NCBI GenBank assembly: GCA_964568975.1 | Contig: CAZMSO010000014.1 | Location: forward strand, 12,609-76,608 | DNA: 64,000 nucleotides | Source: CAZADA01 sp964568975 | Lineage (GTDB): Bacteria; Pseudomonadota; Alphaproteobacteria; Caulobacterales; Maricaulaceae | Direction: 5' to 3' | In this document: piece after piece, positions 1 through 7,468 of the stretch | Numbering within the stretch: the stretch's first letter is position 1 | How the letters are laid out: each line of letters starts with the position of its first letter | Notes under the pieces: generated by a model | The model's input: the letters and a program-made list of their open reading frames with translations, nothing else | What the model was told of the DNA's origin: nothing | Databases searched by the model: none | Translations under genes and position numbers: made by a program

Positions 1-1507
1 GGATGCGCCCAGAGACTTGCTCGGCCGAGAGTTTAATCGTGCCTTGTTCCGACTTGCCTGCGGCGAGGCGTTCTTCCGGCGACTCCACGCCATGATCCAC
101 CGAATTGCGGATCATGTGGGTCAAGGGGTCTGACAATTGTTCGATGACGGTCTTGTCGATCTCGGTGTTTTCGCCGGCCATTTGCAGGCGCACCTGTTTG
201 CCTGTCTCAGTGGCCAGTTGGCGCACCAGGCGCGGCATGCGCGAGAACACCGTCTTCACCGGCTGGGCGCGGATCGACATAATCGCGTCTTGGAGCATGC
301 GGGTCTGCTGGGCGAGCACTTCCAGCCCGCGTGCGAGGTCGGGATGGCTGTGGCGCAGGGCGTCGTCGACCTGCTGCATCAGCCCGGCTTGGGTGATGAC
401 GATCTCTGAGCCCATGTCGCTGACGCGATCGACGCGATCAAGGTCGACGCGGATCGTTTTCTGCGCGGCCGGCGCCGCGGCCTTGGCGGCCTCGCCCGTG
501 TCTTCAGCGGCGGCGGACGGCGGCGGCGCGGACGGGGCCGCCGCAGCGGGCGGCGCCGACGGGTCGGCGTCTGTGTGCGCCTCATCGCCATCGTCGGGTT
601 CCGGCGCGTCTGCGCCGCTGGCGGCGTCTTCCGCCTGAACCTCCGCGAGGAGGTCCATCAGCGACACCCCCTCGCCATCATCATCGCCCTCGCTCGCGTC
701 CCCATCGGCGTTGAGGCGCGCGATGTCGAGATCGCAATCGCCAATGGCGAAATCAAAGGCCTCTTCGATCGTGGCGGCGTCGTCCGGCCCTTCCAGCGTC
801 AATGTCCAGGAGAGGTACGGCTGATCCGGCGCAAACGCGTCGAGATCTGGAAGCCTCGACCAATCGCACTCCGTCTCCAACACGCCAAGGCCAGCCAACT
901 CCTCAAAAATCAGGAGCGGATCGACCGCGCGGGCAAACAGGGCCGCATGGGGCGTGAACTGGATGCGCCAGCGGGGCGGGCCCAATGCGTCGTCTAGGCT
1001 GATCGCGCCGAAGCCGCCGCCATCGCCCCCATCATCATCGCCGTCGTCGTCCAACGACACTTGAACCGGGGCGAAATCGACTTCGAAGTCCTCGTCCTCG
1101 CGGGTGGCGTCGGCATCGACCGCGCCGCCGCTGAGGGCGGCGAGATCATTGCGCACCGCTTGGGCGGCCTGGGGATCGACGGCGCGCCCCTCCCGCGCCG
1201 CTGCGACCAAATCACCCAGCAAATCGCACGCCGCCAAACCCACGGCCGCGAGCTCTGCGGTGAACGCAATCTCGCCCTCGCGCACTTTATCGAGCAGCGT
1301 TTCAAAGAAATGTGCAAACTCAACCAGGTCGTCAAAGCCGAACGCGCCGGCGCCGCCCTTGATGGAGTGGACGGCGCGAAAGACCGCGTTGGCTGTGTCT
1401 TGATCGCCGCCCGCCTCTTCAGCCGCCGACAATTGCTGCTCAAGCTCTTCGAGAAGCTCGGCGCATTCCTGGAAATAAGTCTCTTTAAATCGATCAATCT
1501 CGCTCAT
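1..1507 (-). CDS. cheA: Chemotaxis histidine kinase CheA (3' end outside window)
   Basis: CheA autophosphorylates in response to receptor arrays and passes phosphate to CheY and CheB. The N-terminal Hpt domain shows the phospho-acceptor motif HSIKGGAGAFG with His47. A variable linker follows, rich in Asp, Ala and Pro. A dimerisation segment (start of the kinase core, after the KTIRVDLDRVDRVSDMG stretch) and the N-box of the ATPase domain (MIRNSVDHGVES) appear before the window edge; the rest of the ATPase and the CheW-like domain lie outside. The ATG at 1507 is preceded by GAAGGGG. It follows cheY after 47 bases and is the last visible gene of the leftward cheD-STAS-cheY-cheA run. Identification is secure; only completeness is unknown. 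Confidence 0.95.
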   Translation of the reverse strand, partial: MSEIDRFKETYFQECAELLEELEQQLSAAEEAGGDQDTANAVFRAVHSIKGGAGAFGFDDLVEFAHFFETLLDKVREGEIAFTAELAAVGLAACDLLGDLVAAAREGRAVDPQAAQAVRNDLAALSGGAVDADATREDEDFEVDFAPVQVSLDDDGDDDGGDGGGFGAISLDDALGPPRWRIQFTPHAALFARAVDPLLIFEELAGLGVLETECDWSRLPDLDAFAPDQPYLSWTLTLEGPDDAATIEEAFDFAIGDCDLDIARLNADGDASEGDDDGEGVSLMDLLAEVQAEDAASGADAPEPDDGDEAHTDADPSAPPAAAAPSAPPPSAAAEDTGEAAKAAAPAAQKTIRVDLDRVDRVSDMGSEIVITQAGLMQQVDDALRHSHPDLARGLEVLAQQTRMLQDAIMSIRAQPVKTVFSRMPRLVRQLATETGKQVRLQMAGENTEIDKTVIEQLSDPLTHMIRNSVDHGVESPEERLAAGKSEQGTIKLSAEQVSGRI

Positions 1508-1554
1508 GCGACCCCTTCCCGTCTGTAAGGCGGGCCCTCAGGGCCTGGCGTCGC

Positions 1555-1923
1555 TTAACCGCACACCCGCCGGATGACGCCCACGACGGCTTCGCCGTCG
1601 AACGGCTTCGTAATCCACCCCGTCGCGCCGGCTTCACGGCCGAGATCGCGTTTTTCACGGCTGGTTTCCGTAGTGAGGATGAGGATCGGGACGCTGGCCG
1701 GCCCCGCGCCGCCGCGCATGCGGCGGGTGAACTCAAACCCGTCCATCACCGGCATGTTGATGTCGGTGATGATGCAATCGAAGGTGTCTTCAGCCACCCG
1801 CTCCAGGCCCTCTTGGCCGTTTTCGGCCTGGGAGACCTCAAAGCCCGCCTCTTCCAGAGTGGCGCGCAGCATGTCGAGCATGGTGCGGCTGTCATCGACA
1901 GTGAGGACTTTCAAGGCGCTCAT
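1555..1923 (-). CDS. cheY: Chemotaxis response regulator CheY
   Basis: This is a single receiver domain of 122 residues, the usual CheY length, with no output domain. The acidic pocket (Asp10, Asp11), the phosphorylated Asp54 in the IITDINMP motif, the Thr85 region (LTTET) and Lys106 (WITKPF) are all present. CheY accepts phosphate from CheA and acts on the flagellar motor switch. Its ATG overlaps the stop of the upstream STAS gene (ATGA at 1920-1923), so the two are probably translationally coupled. Position between STAS and cheA supports a chemotactic rather than a general two-component role. Confidence 0.95.
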   Translation of the reverse strand: MSALKVLTVDDSRTMLDMLRATLEEAGFEVSQAENGQEGLERVAEDTFDCIITDINMPVMDGFEFTRRMRGGAGPASVPILILTTETSREKRDLGREAGATGWITKPFDGEAVVGVIRRVCG

Positions 1924-2270
1924 GGCGACGGTTCTCCTGCGTCGGCGTCTTCGGTCTCGGCCTCGCCGCCTGCGGTCGCGGCGGCGGCCAGATCCGCCAA
2001 GCCGTTGTCGGCGTCAAACAGCGTCTCCAGGCCCAAACGCGTGATCGCCGCTGTAAAGGCCGGGCTCGGATTGATCAGCGCAAAACCAGGCTTAGCCGAT
2101 GTGTGCGCCGCAATCGCCGCCAGCGTTTGCGCCGCTACAGCGCTGAGGCGCTCGACGGCCGCGGCGTCGCACACAATCGGCCCATCCTGGCTGAGCCGCG
2201 CACGCGTTTCGGCCAAGACCTCCTGCGCCTCCGTCAAGGCCAAACGCGTCGGCAAGGCGATCGCCGTCAT
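1920..2270 (-). CDS. STAS-domain protein of the chemotaxis operon
   Basis: This 116-residue protein looks like a STAS (anti-sigma-factor-antagonist type) fold: an N-terminal strand with an ALTEAQEVLAETRARL helix, a CDAAAVERLSAVAAQTLAAI stretch equivalent to the Asp-Ser/Thr switch region, and an LGLETLF helix near the end, followed by an acidic Glu/Asp/Ala tail. Similar small STAS proteins accompany cheA and cheY in many alphaproteobacterial chemotaxis operons; their biochemical role is poorly known. A GAGGATT Shine-Dalgarno precedes the ATG at 2270. It overlaps cheY by four bases and follows cheD by 125 bases. Confidence 0.75.
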   Translation of the reverse strand: MTAIALPTRLALTEAQEVLAETRARLSQDGPIVCDAAAVERLSAVAAQTLAAIAAHTSAKPGFALINPSPAFTAAITRLGLETLFDADNGLADLAAAATAGGEAETEDADAGEPSP

Positions 2271-2395
2271 CCAATCCTCAATCGGCGGCTTTCATCAGCC
2301 CGCACCATAGGCGCGCGGCTGTTAACGCCGCGTCACTCACGAGCCAAGCGCCCAGGGCGCGCGACACGCGCGACAGCGGCCGCACGCGCCAGCGC

Positions 2396-2998
2396 TTAAT
2401 CAAACAATTCGATGTCGCCGCGCCCCTTCGGCGCTTCTTGCACGCGCGCGACTTCCGCGGCTGCGACGGTCTCATCAACGCCCCCGACCACGCGCGACCA
2501 CGCCCGCCCGCTCGCGGGGTGATAAACAAGCTTGCGCCCCCGCTCGCCCCCCAAATCGCTCGACGCCAGGCCCAGCCCGTCACGGCCGAGCATCTCCATC
2601 AAGAAGACAATGTTGGAGCGCCCGACATCCGACGGCCCAGCCATCACGCGGGCGCCGCCAAACGCCTTGATCTCCAGCGCACGCCGATCGACGCCGCCGG
2701 CGGACGACGCCACGCGGTTCAACAGATCCTCAATCGCAAACGCGCCATAGCGGCGCGCGTTGGGATCGCTGGCGTTCACGCGCCCCTCCGGATCGCCGGG
2801 CAATAAGAAGTGGTTGAGCCCGCCCACACCGGTCGCGGCGTGGCGCACGCACACAGCGATGCACGACCCCAACACCGTGTTGAAGCCGACGGCGGGGTCC
2901 GCCGTCACCCGCGATTCCCCCATGGCCACGAACTCCAGCTTCAGAGCCTCGCGGTCCAAGGACGCCGCATCCAGTAACGCTGTCGAAGTGTCGCGCAT
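2396..2998 (-). CDS. cheD: Chemoreceptor glutamine deamidase CheD
   Basis: CheD deamidates glutamines in methyl-accepting chemotaxis proteins and can bind CheC or CheY partners. The catalytic cysteine sits in TVLGSCIAV (Cys46) and the histidine in LNHFLLP (His63), 17 residues apart as in the Thermotoga enzyme; Thr41 completes the site. The open frame extends upstream to 3043, but that part runs into the Shine-Dalgarno of the divergent gene at 3032, so I place the start at the ATG at 2998 (200 residues); this start is not backed by a strong SD. The C-terminus reads GDIELFD, closely resembling the DVELF end of the divergent neighbour. It heads the leftward che operon. Confidence 0.9.
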   Translation of the reverse strand: MRDTSTALLDAASLDREALKLEFVAMGESRVTADPAVGFNTVLGSCIAVCVRHAATGVGGLNHFLLPGDPEGRVNASDPNARRYGAFAIEDLLNRVASSAGGVDRRALEIKAFGGARVMAGPSDVGRSNIVFLMEMLGRDGLGLASSDLGGERGRKLVYHPASGRAWSRVVGGVDETVAAAEVARVQEAPKGRGDIELFD

Positions 2999-3031
2999 GG
3001 CATAACTGAACGCCAGGAGGGTTGCGATTTC

Positions 3032-3424
3032 ATGGATGAACACGCTTCACCGCGCGCAGCGCGACCGTCTGACGCTGACCTCGACCCGCGCGGCCACGAC
3101 AGCCGCGACGCGTTCATACGGTTTTTGGCCGGCGTGCTGCGCGAACTCGCGACCCTCAGCGACGCCCTCGCGGCAGATGTCGGCCCGGTCGTGCAGGCCG
3201 CGCCGACGGGCCCGCAGCGTACGGCCGCCATGCGCGGGCTTCAATTGCAGGACACGCTGAAGCAAAGGCTCGAACGCCTGGCCATTGCGGCGGAGACTGT
3301 CACGCGCGACCAGCGTGCAGACCTCGCCGCGACGCTGAAGCTTGATGGGCTGGTCGAACGGCTGGAGCGCGAGGAGGGCCCGCCGCGCCACGCGCCAGCG
3401 CCCAGCGACGTCGAACTGTTCTGA
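3032..3424 (+). CDS. Putative CheZ/CheT-type CheY-P phosphatase
   Basis: This is a helical protein of 130 residues transcribed away from cheD, with AGGAGG 11 bases before the ATG. Residues 66-85 contain QLQDTLKQRLERL, in which Asp74 and Gln78 form the DxxxQ active-site signature of CheZ, CheX and the rhizobial CheT phosphatases. The protein ends in SDVELF, an acidic-hydrophobic tail that could act like the C-terminal CheY-binding peptide of CheZ. Overall similarity to CheZ is not evident beyond these two features, and the protein is shorter than enterobacterial CheZ (about 214 residues). The function is inferred from motif plus location; it could instead be a CheD-interacting protein. Confidence 0.5.
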   Translation: MDEHASPRAARPSDADLDPRGHDSRDAFIRFLAGVLRELATLSDALAADVGPVVQAAPTGPQRTAAMRGLQLQDTLKQRLERLAIAAETVTRDQRADLAATLKLDGLVERLEREEGPPRHAPAPSDVELF

Positions 3425-3475
3425 TCTGAGGTCGCCGCACGCTGTGACCGTCGCTGTGGTCGTAGGCTCTCCGCC

Positions 3476-4267
3476 TTAGGCCGACGCCTGGGCCCGGCGC
3501 GACGCCGCAGTAACGCCGAGGGCCGGTGGGGCGACGACCGCGGAGACCGGCCGCTCATCCAGCGCGAAGGTCATAACAATCACATCGCGCGCGTCGCCCG
3601 CCCCGCGAACGGGCCGCGCCGACAGCACTGTGGGCGTGTACACTCCCCACATGTCGCGCACCACGGCCTCACACAACACCGGTTCGCGCGCGCCTTCGCG
3701 CGCCAGCAGCGGCGTCAGCGCAGCCCACACATCAGTCGTGAAGATCGTCGTCGCCGCCGCGCGCAACGCGTCCACATCCGCGCACCGGAAAAACTGAAGC
3801 GCCGCGGCGTTGGCCTGCAGCACCCGCGCTGTCGGACCATAGGAGGCCGTAGGCGGCGGCAAGCCCTCATCCGCGGGCCCGCCGGCGCGCGGCGCAAGCG
3901 CCCGCCGCCAGCGGATCACTGTCGCTATGGACGACACATCCACCTCAAGGGTCGGCGTCGGATCGTCATCAAAATGCGCGATCAACCGCGCCCCATCATC
4001 GACGACCGCTCCCGACGTCCGTTGGTGTTCGGCCAGCTCAGCGCGCGCGCGACGCCGCCCGCGTCCCCACCACACGCCCGCGAGAACCAAAGCGATCCCA
4101 GCGACGCCCAGGACCGCCGTCGCCACCGGCCAACGGGGGGCGATCATCAGGCGCGCGTCGCCGATGACAAAGGCCTGCGCCGCCTCCAGCCCAAACCCAC
4201 CGCACAGAGCCGCCGCAAGAACGGCGGCGCCCGCCGCCAGCTGCACAGGACGCACGCGACCAGCCAT
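3476..4267 (-). CDS. Membrane protein with cytoplasmic PAS-like domain
   Basis: This 263-residue protein has two N-terminal hydrophobic segments (about 8-33 and 46-66) followed by an Arg-rich GRGRRRAR stop-transfer patch, so the bulk is probably cytoplasmic. Residues about 145-240 resemble a PAS fold, with the sequence ARVLQANAAALQFF typical of the PAS helix region. There is no kinase, cyclase or methyl-accepting output. Its ATG lies three bases after the tal stop on the same strand, so it is almost certainly cotranscribed with tal. That places a membrane sensor-like protein in the PYP chromophore operon. Ligand and partner are unknown; the PAS call is moderate because no sequence search was possible. 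Confidence 0.6.
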   Translation of the reverse strand: MAGRVRPVQLAAGAAVLAAALCGGFGLEAAQAFVIGDARLMIAPRWPVATAVLGVAGIALVLAGVWWGRGRRRARAELAEHQRTSGAVVDDGARLIAHFDDDPTPTLEVDVSSIATVIRWRRALAPRAGGPADEGLPPPTASYGPTARVLQANAAALQFFRCADVDALRAAATTIFTTDVWAALTPLLAREGAREPVLCEAVVRDMWGVYTPTVLSARPVRGAGDARDVIVMTFALDERPVSAVVAPPALGVTAASRRAQASA

Positions 4268-4270
4268 CCG

Positions 4271-5947
4271 TCACGCCGAGGCCGCGCGCCCAGCGGCGGC
4301 GACCGCCCGGCGACGTTTCGGGCGCGCTGTGTGGACGCCCACATCGTGGGAGGCGGGGGGATCCTCGCGCGCAAGATCAGCCGCCACCCGCTCAATGTCG
4401 GCGGCCAGCGGACGGTCTTGCGCGAGAAACTCCGCCCGCGCGCGCACCCAGCCGCGCACCGCCCAGCCGGCCGGCGACACCGCCCGCGGCGCACCCTCAG
4501 CGTCGTCCGATTGCTGCGCGCGCGCCAGCAAGTCCGCGCCCTGGGCGGCGGCGAGGGCGTGAATCGCCAACACCCGCCACGCATCCGCGAGGGCGTCGCG
4601 GGCTTTACGCGCCGCAATCGTGCCCATGCTGACGACGTCTTGATTGTCAGCGTTCGTGGAGATGGATTGAATTGAGGCGGGCGAGCCTTTCGCGCGCAGT
4701 TCCGCCACCAACGCTGTGGCGGTGACTTGCGCGCCCATAAAGCCGCTGTGAAGGCCGGTCGCCTCACCGCTCAAAAAGGCCGGCAAATCGCCGTTCACGC
4801 GCTCGTCCGTCAGCCGCGCAATCTGGCGCTCGCTGAGGATGGCGGTCATGATGACGGCGTTGCTGAGTGCGTCGGACGCAAACGCCACATGCTGTCCCAT
4901 GAAGTTGCCGCCATGAAGGGCGAAGGGCGGCTCAGACCCGAACAGGGGGTTGTCGCTGGCGGCGTTGAGCTCGCGCTCCACCGTTTGGGTGTGAAAAGCG
5001 GCGGCGTCGCGCACGGCGCCGAGGATTTGGGGCGCGCACCGAGTTGAGTAGGGGTCTTGGAGCGGGCGGTCCGCTCGCTCGGGCCGCTGCGCCTTCACTG
5101 TCTTCGGCAACCGGCCCTCCGCCGCGCGCGCGGCGATGATGCGGCCGCTGTCGCGCACGCGCTCACGCAAATCCGCCGCCGCGCGGGCTTGGCCGGGATG
5201 GGGCCGGGCCTGGGCGAACTCCGCGCTCCACGCTTCCGACCGCCCGCACAACAGCTCAGCCGTCAGCGCCGTCAACGCGGTGCACCAGGCGATCATCCGC
5301 TCAGCGTCGACGGCGTTGAGCGCCGCAATCCCGGTCATTGCTGAGACGCCGTTGACGAGCGCCAGACCGTCGCGCGCCGCCAGCGTCAGCGGCGCGACGC
5401 CAAGGCGCGCTAGGCCCGCTTCTGCACTGACCATATCGCCCTGGGGATCGATGAAGGCTCCCTCGCCCATCAGCGCAAGCGCCAAATGCGCTAAAGGCGT
5501 GAGGTCGCCGCTGGCGCCGACGGTGCCCTTTTCCGGAATGAGGGGAGCAAGATCTGAATTGATGAGGGCGGTCAGCCCGCCGATCAGCGCCTCTGACGCT
5601 CCCGACCAGCCTTGCGTGAGCGAGCTCAGCCGCGCCACCGCGACGGCGCGCGCGGCCCGCCATGACAAAGGCGCGCCCACGCCGGACGCCAAGTGATAAA
5701 TGAGATTGCGCTGCAGCGTCTCAATGTCGGCGGCGTTCACCAGCCGATCAGCCAACGGCCCGAAGCCCGTGGTCACGCCATAGACAATGCGGCGCTCGTC
5801 CACACATCGCGTCAGGCGCTGGTGTGCGGCGGCCATGCGCGAGCGTGCAAACGGCGACAACGCCAGGCGCGCATCGCCCTCCGCCAGGCGCGCGGCGTCG
5901 CCCAAGGACACCGCGTGATCCAAACTCACTGTCGCAGGCTCGACCAT
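4271..5947 (-). CDS. tal: Tyrosine ammonia-lyase for PYP chromophore synthesis
   Basis: This aromatic amino acid lyase (558 residues) converts L-tyrosine to p-coumarate and ammonia. The MIO prosthetic group forms from Ala145-Ser146-Gly147 in GTVGASGDLTPLAHL. The catalytic tyrosine is in IVYGVTTGFGPLA (Tyr56). The selectivity pair His85-Leu86 (YHLASGVG) matches the His-Leu of Rhodobacter TAL, unlike the Ser-His of histidine ammonia-lyase or Phe-Leu of PAL. The frame is open to 6001, but the ATG at 5947 has GAGGAA seven bases upstream and is chosen. A histidine ammonia-lyase is the alternative, made unlikely by His85 and by pyp and pcl in the same region. It is divergent from gvpA and followed immediately by the PAS-like gene. 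Confidence 0.9.
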   Translation of the reverse strand: MVEPATVSLDHAVSLGDAARLAEGDARLALSPFARSRMAAAHQRLTRCVDERRIVYGVTTGFGPLADRLVNAADIETLQRNLIYHLASGVGAPLSWRAARAVAVARLSSLTQGWSGASEALIGGLTALINSDLAPLIPEKGTVGASGDLTPLAHLALALMGEGAFIDPQGDMVSAEAGLARLGVAPLTLAARDGLALVNGVSAMTGIAALNAVDAERMIAWCTALTALTAELLCGRSEAWSAEFAQARPHPGQARAAADLRERVRDSGRIIAARAAEGRLPKTVKAQRPERADRPLQDPYSTRCAPQILGAVRDAAAFHTQTVERELNAASDNPLFGSEPPFALHGGNFMGQHVAFASDALSNAVIMTAILSERQIARLTDERVNGDLPAFLSGEATGLHSGFMGAQVTATALVAELRAKGSPASIQSISTNADNQDVVSMGTIAARKARDALADAWRVLAIHALAAAQGADLLARAQQSDDAEGAPRAVSPAGWAVRGWVRARAEFLAQDRPLAADIERVAADLAREDPPASHDVGVHTARPKRRRAVAAAGRAASA

Positions 5948-6278
5948 AAGCGCGTTCCTCACCCTTGCAGCGCAAGCGGCCGACGATCGGGCCGTCGCCA
6001 AGTGAGCAAACAGGAGTTAACAAGCCCCTCCCTTGAACGTCGGATTCATCAATGCTCATAAAAGATTAGATAAAATTATACCAGTTTACACGATCGAAAC
6101 TTTTTATTTGATCAAGTCAAACCGGACATTAACCCTTTGCCGTCATGGTGTCCGCGTCGGGAGCGGTTTATCGCGTTCTCGCCTCTGTCGATCGACTGTG
6201 TTGGCGTTGCGCCCCGTCGTCGACGGCGGCGGGCGTGACGGGCAGCCGCCCCGGACCGGTTTGGCGAAAGGTGGAACA
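5948..6278. promoter_or_regulatory. Divergent control region between tal and gvpA
   Basis: No gene is visible in these 331 bases. The stretch 6050-6125 is clearly AT-rich in an otherwise GC-rich region, as expected of a shared promoter area for leftward tal and rightward gvpA. It holds the extended -10 element on the minus strand at 6075-6083 and the palindrome TTGATCAA (6108-6115) inside TTGATCAAGTCAA (6108-6120). The gvpA Shine-Dalgarno AAAGGTGG is at 6267-6274. I could not identify a convincing gvpA -35/-10 pair. Confidence 0.5.
6075..6083 (-). promoter_or_regulatory. Candidate extended -10 promoter for tal
   Basis: On the minus strand the bases read TGGTATAAT, a perfect TATAAT preceded by TGn (extended -10). 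No good -35 lies 16-18 bases further upstream, which is usual for extended -10 promoters. Transcription would start near 6068 and give tal a leader of about 120 bases. Confidence 0.4.
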
Positions 6279-6491
6279 ATGGCTATCCAAAAGAGCGTGG
6301 CGTCCAGCAGTCTGGCTGAAGTCGTGGACCGCATCTTGGACAAAGGCGTCGTCGTGGACGCGTTTGTGCGTGTGGCGCTCGTCGGGATCGAGTTGATCGC
6401 GATTGAAGCGCGCGCCGTGATCGCGTCCGTGGAGACGTGGCTGAAATACGCCGAAGCTGTCGGCCTGACCGTCGAGCCGGCGTCGGCTTAA
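6279..6491 (+). CDS. gvpA: Gas vesicle structural protein GvpA
   Basis: This 70-residue protein is the main ribbed-shell building block of the gas vesicle. The diagnostic stretches are LAEVVDRILDKGVVVDAF and VRVALVGIELIAIEARAVIAS, giving the alpha-beta-beta-alpha order of GvpA; length equals the family norm of about 70. The frame is open upstream to 6033, but the ATG at 6279 with AAAGGTGG 4 bases before it gives the exact family N-terminus. It is the first gene of the rightward gas vesicle cluster and, as the most needed product, probably has the strongest expression from the AT-rich region before it. Confidence 0.95.
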   Translation: MAIQKSVASSSLAEVVDRILDKGVVVDAFVRVALVGIELIAIEARAVIASVETWLKYAEAVGLTVEPASA

Positions 6492-6592
6492 GCCACGCCG
6501 CGCCCACCCCGCCGCTGCAGGGCGTCGCGCATGGCGCGCCGCCCTGCGCTGGGGCCGCGATCCTCCACGACCGGGCTTAAAGGAGCGTTCCG

Positions 6593-7270
6593 ATGAGCGA
6601 TGCCTATCGCCATCGCGCCCGCGCGGTGCGTCAGGAGACGCGCGCGCATCTGGCGGCGCTGCGGGCGGCCCGGCGGGGCGAGCGGGGCGAGCGGCGCGCG
6701 GGCGGCGCTGCGGCTCAAACGGCGGACACGCCGGTGGACGATGGCATCTTCGTGCCGCCGACCGCTGTGGGGCCGACGGCTGCGACGCCGGAGCATTATG
6801 ATGCGGCCTCATACGACACGCCCCAAAGCGCGCCGGAGACCGAAGCGGCCCCGCCAGATCCCCTGACGGCGGATCACGCCGCGGAGCCGACAAGCGACGC
6901 CGCGCCGCCCCAGACGGATGGGCTCGCCCTGGCGGAGACCTTGGCGGAGACCAAGGGGCCCGACATCCCGGCCGCAGACCCCGCGAGCGCGGCGCATGAC
7001 AGCGCGCCCGACCTCACCGCGACGGAGGCTGACGTCGCCAACGATCCTGCGGCGGCCCCTGACGCCGGCGCAGTCGCGACAGACGCCCTGGAGCGTCTGC
7101 CCGGCATCGGACCGGGTTTGATTTGGTTTTTCGAGCAACGCGGCCTCACCAACTTGACCGCTTTAGCAGCCGCCGACGCTGATCAGCTGCGTGCTGACAT
7201 CGGCTTCATCGGATCCCTGATCGATTTCGACGGCTGGATTGCGTTTGCGCGCGCCCACGCGCGCTCCTAA
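6593..7270 (+). CDS. Disordered protein with C-terminal helix-hairpin-helix domain
   Basis: The first 45 residues are basic (Arg-rich), residues about 45-160 are a low-complexity Ala/Pro/Asp/Glu/Thr linker, and residues about 163-222 form a compact domain starting LERLPGIGPGL and containing GFIGSLIDFDGWIAFARAH. That last part matches the helix-hairpin-helix extension (flap-endonuclease-like) found at the ends of several alphaproteobacterial proteins. The HhH might bind nucleic acid or simply serve as a protein-docking module. The gene sits between gvpA and gvpN, a place where gas vesicle clusters normally have gvpC or accessory genes; no GvpC-like 33-residue repeats are seen. The SD AAAGGAG precedes the ATG. 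Confidence 0.65.
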   Translation: MSDAYRHRARAVRQETRAHLAALRAARRGERGERRAGGAAAQTADTPVDDGIFVPPTAVGPTAATPEHYDAASYDTPQSAPETEAAPPDPLTADHAAEPTSDAAPPQTDGLALAETLAETKGPDIPAADPASAAHDSAPDLTATEADVANDPAAAPDAGAVATDALERLPGIGPGLIWFFEQRGLTNLTALAAADADQLRADIGFIGSLIDFDGWIAFARAHARS

Positions 7271-7468
7271 CGCTTTCTTCAGTTCACTGATCCTCTATCG
7301 CGCGACCGGCCGACGCCGGGCGGACGCCGCCCGCCCCCCTCAGCGGGCCATGGGCGGCGAAACAATATTATGGCGATTTCACGGCATGTTAAGGCTAACG
7401 CTCAACACTGAGAAACGTCGAGTTTAAAGCGATCGCGTTCATACAGGTTGCGCCAAAGTAGGGATGAC

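Noticed and set aside
4271..5947. Histidine ammonia-lyase (hutH)
   Set aside because: The selectivity pair is His-Leu as in TAL, no other hut gene is adjacent, and pyp and pcl are in the same island. The N-formylglutamate amidohydrolase at 26937 is 21 kb away and paired with cpdR.
6108..6120. FNR-like site TTGATCAAGTCAA in the tal-gvpA region
   Set aside because: The half-sites TTGA and TCAA are five bases apart, while FNR sites need six (TTGAT-N4-ATCAA). Kept only as an unspecified palindrome.
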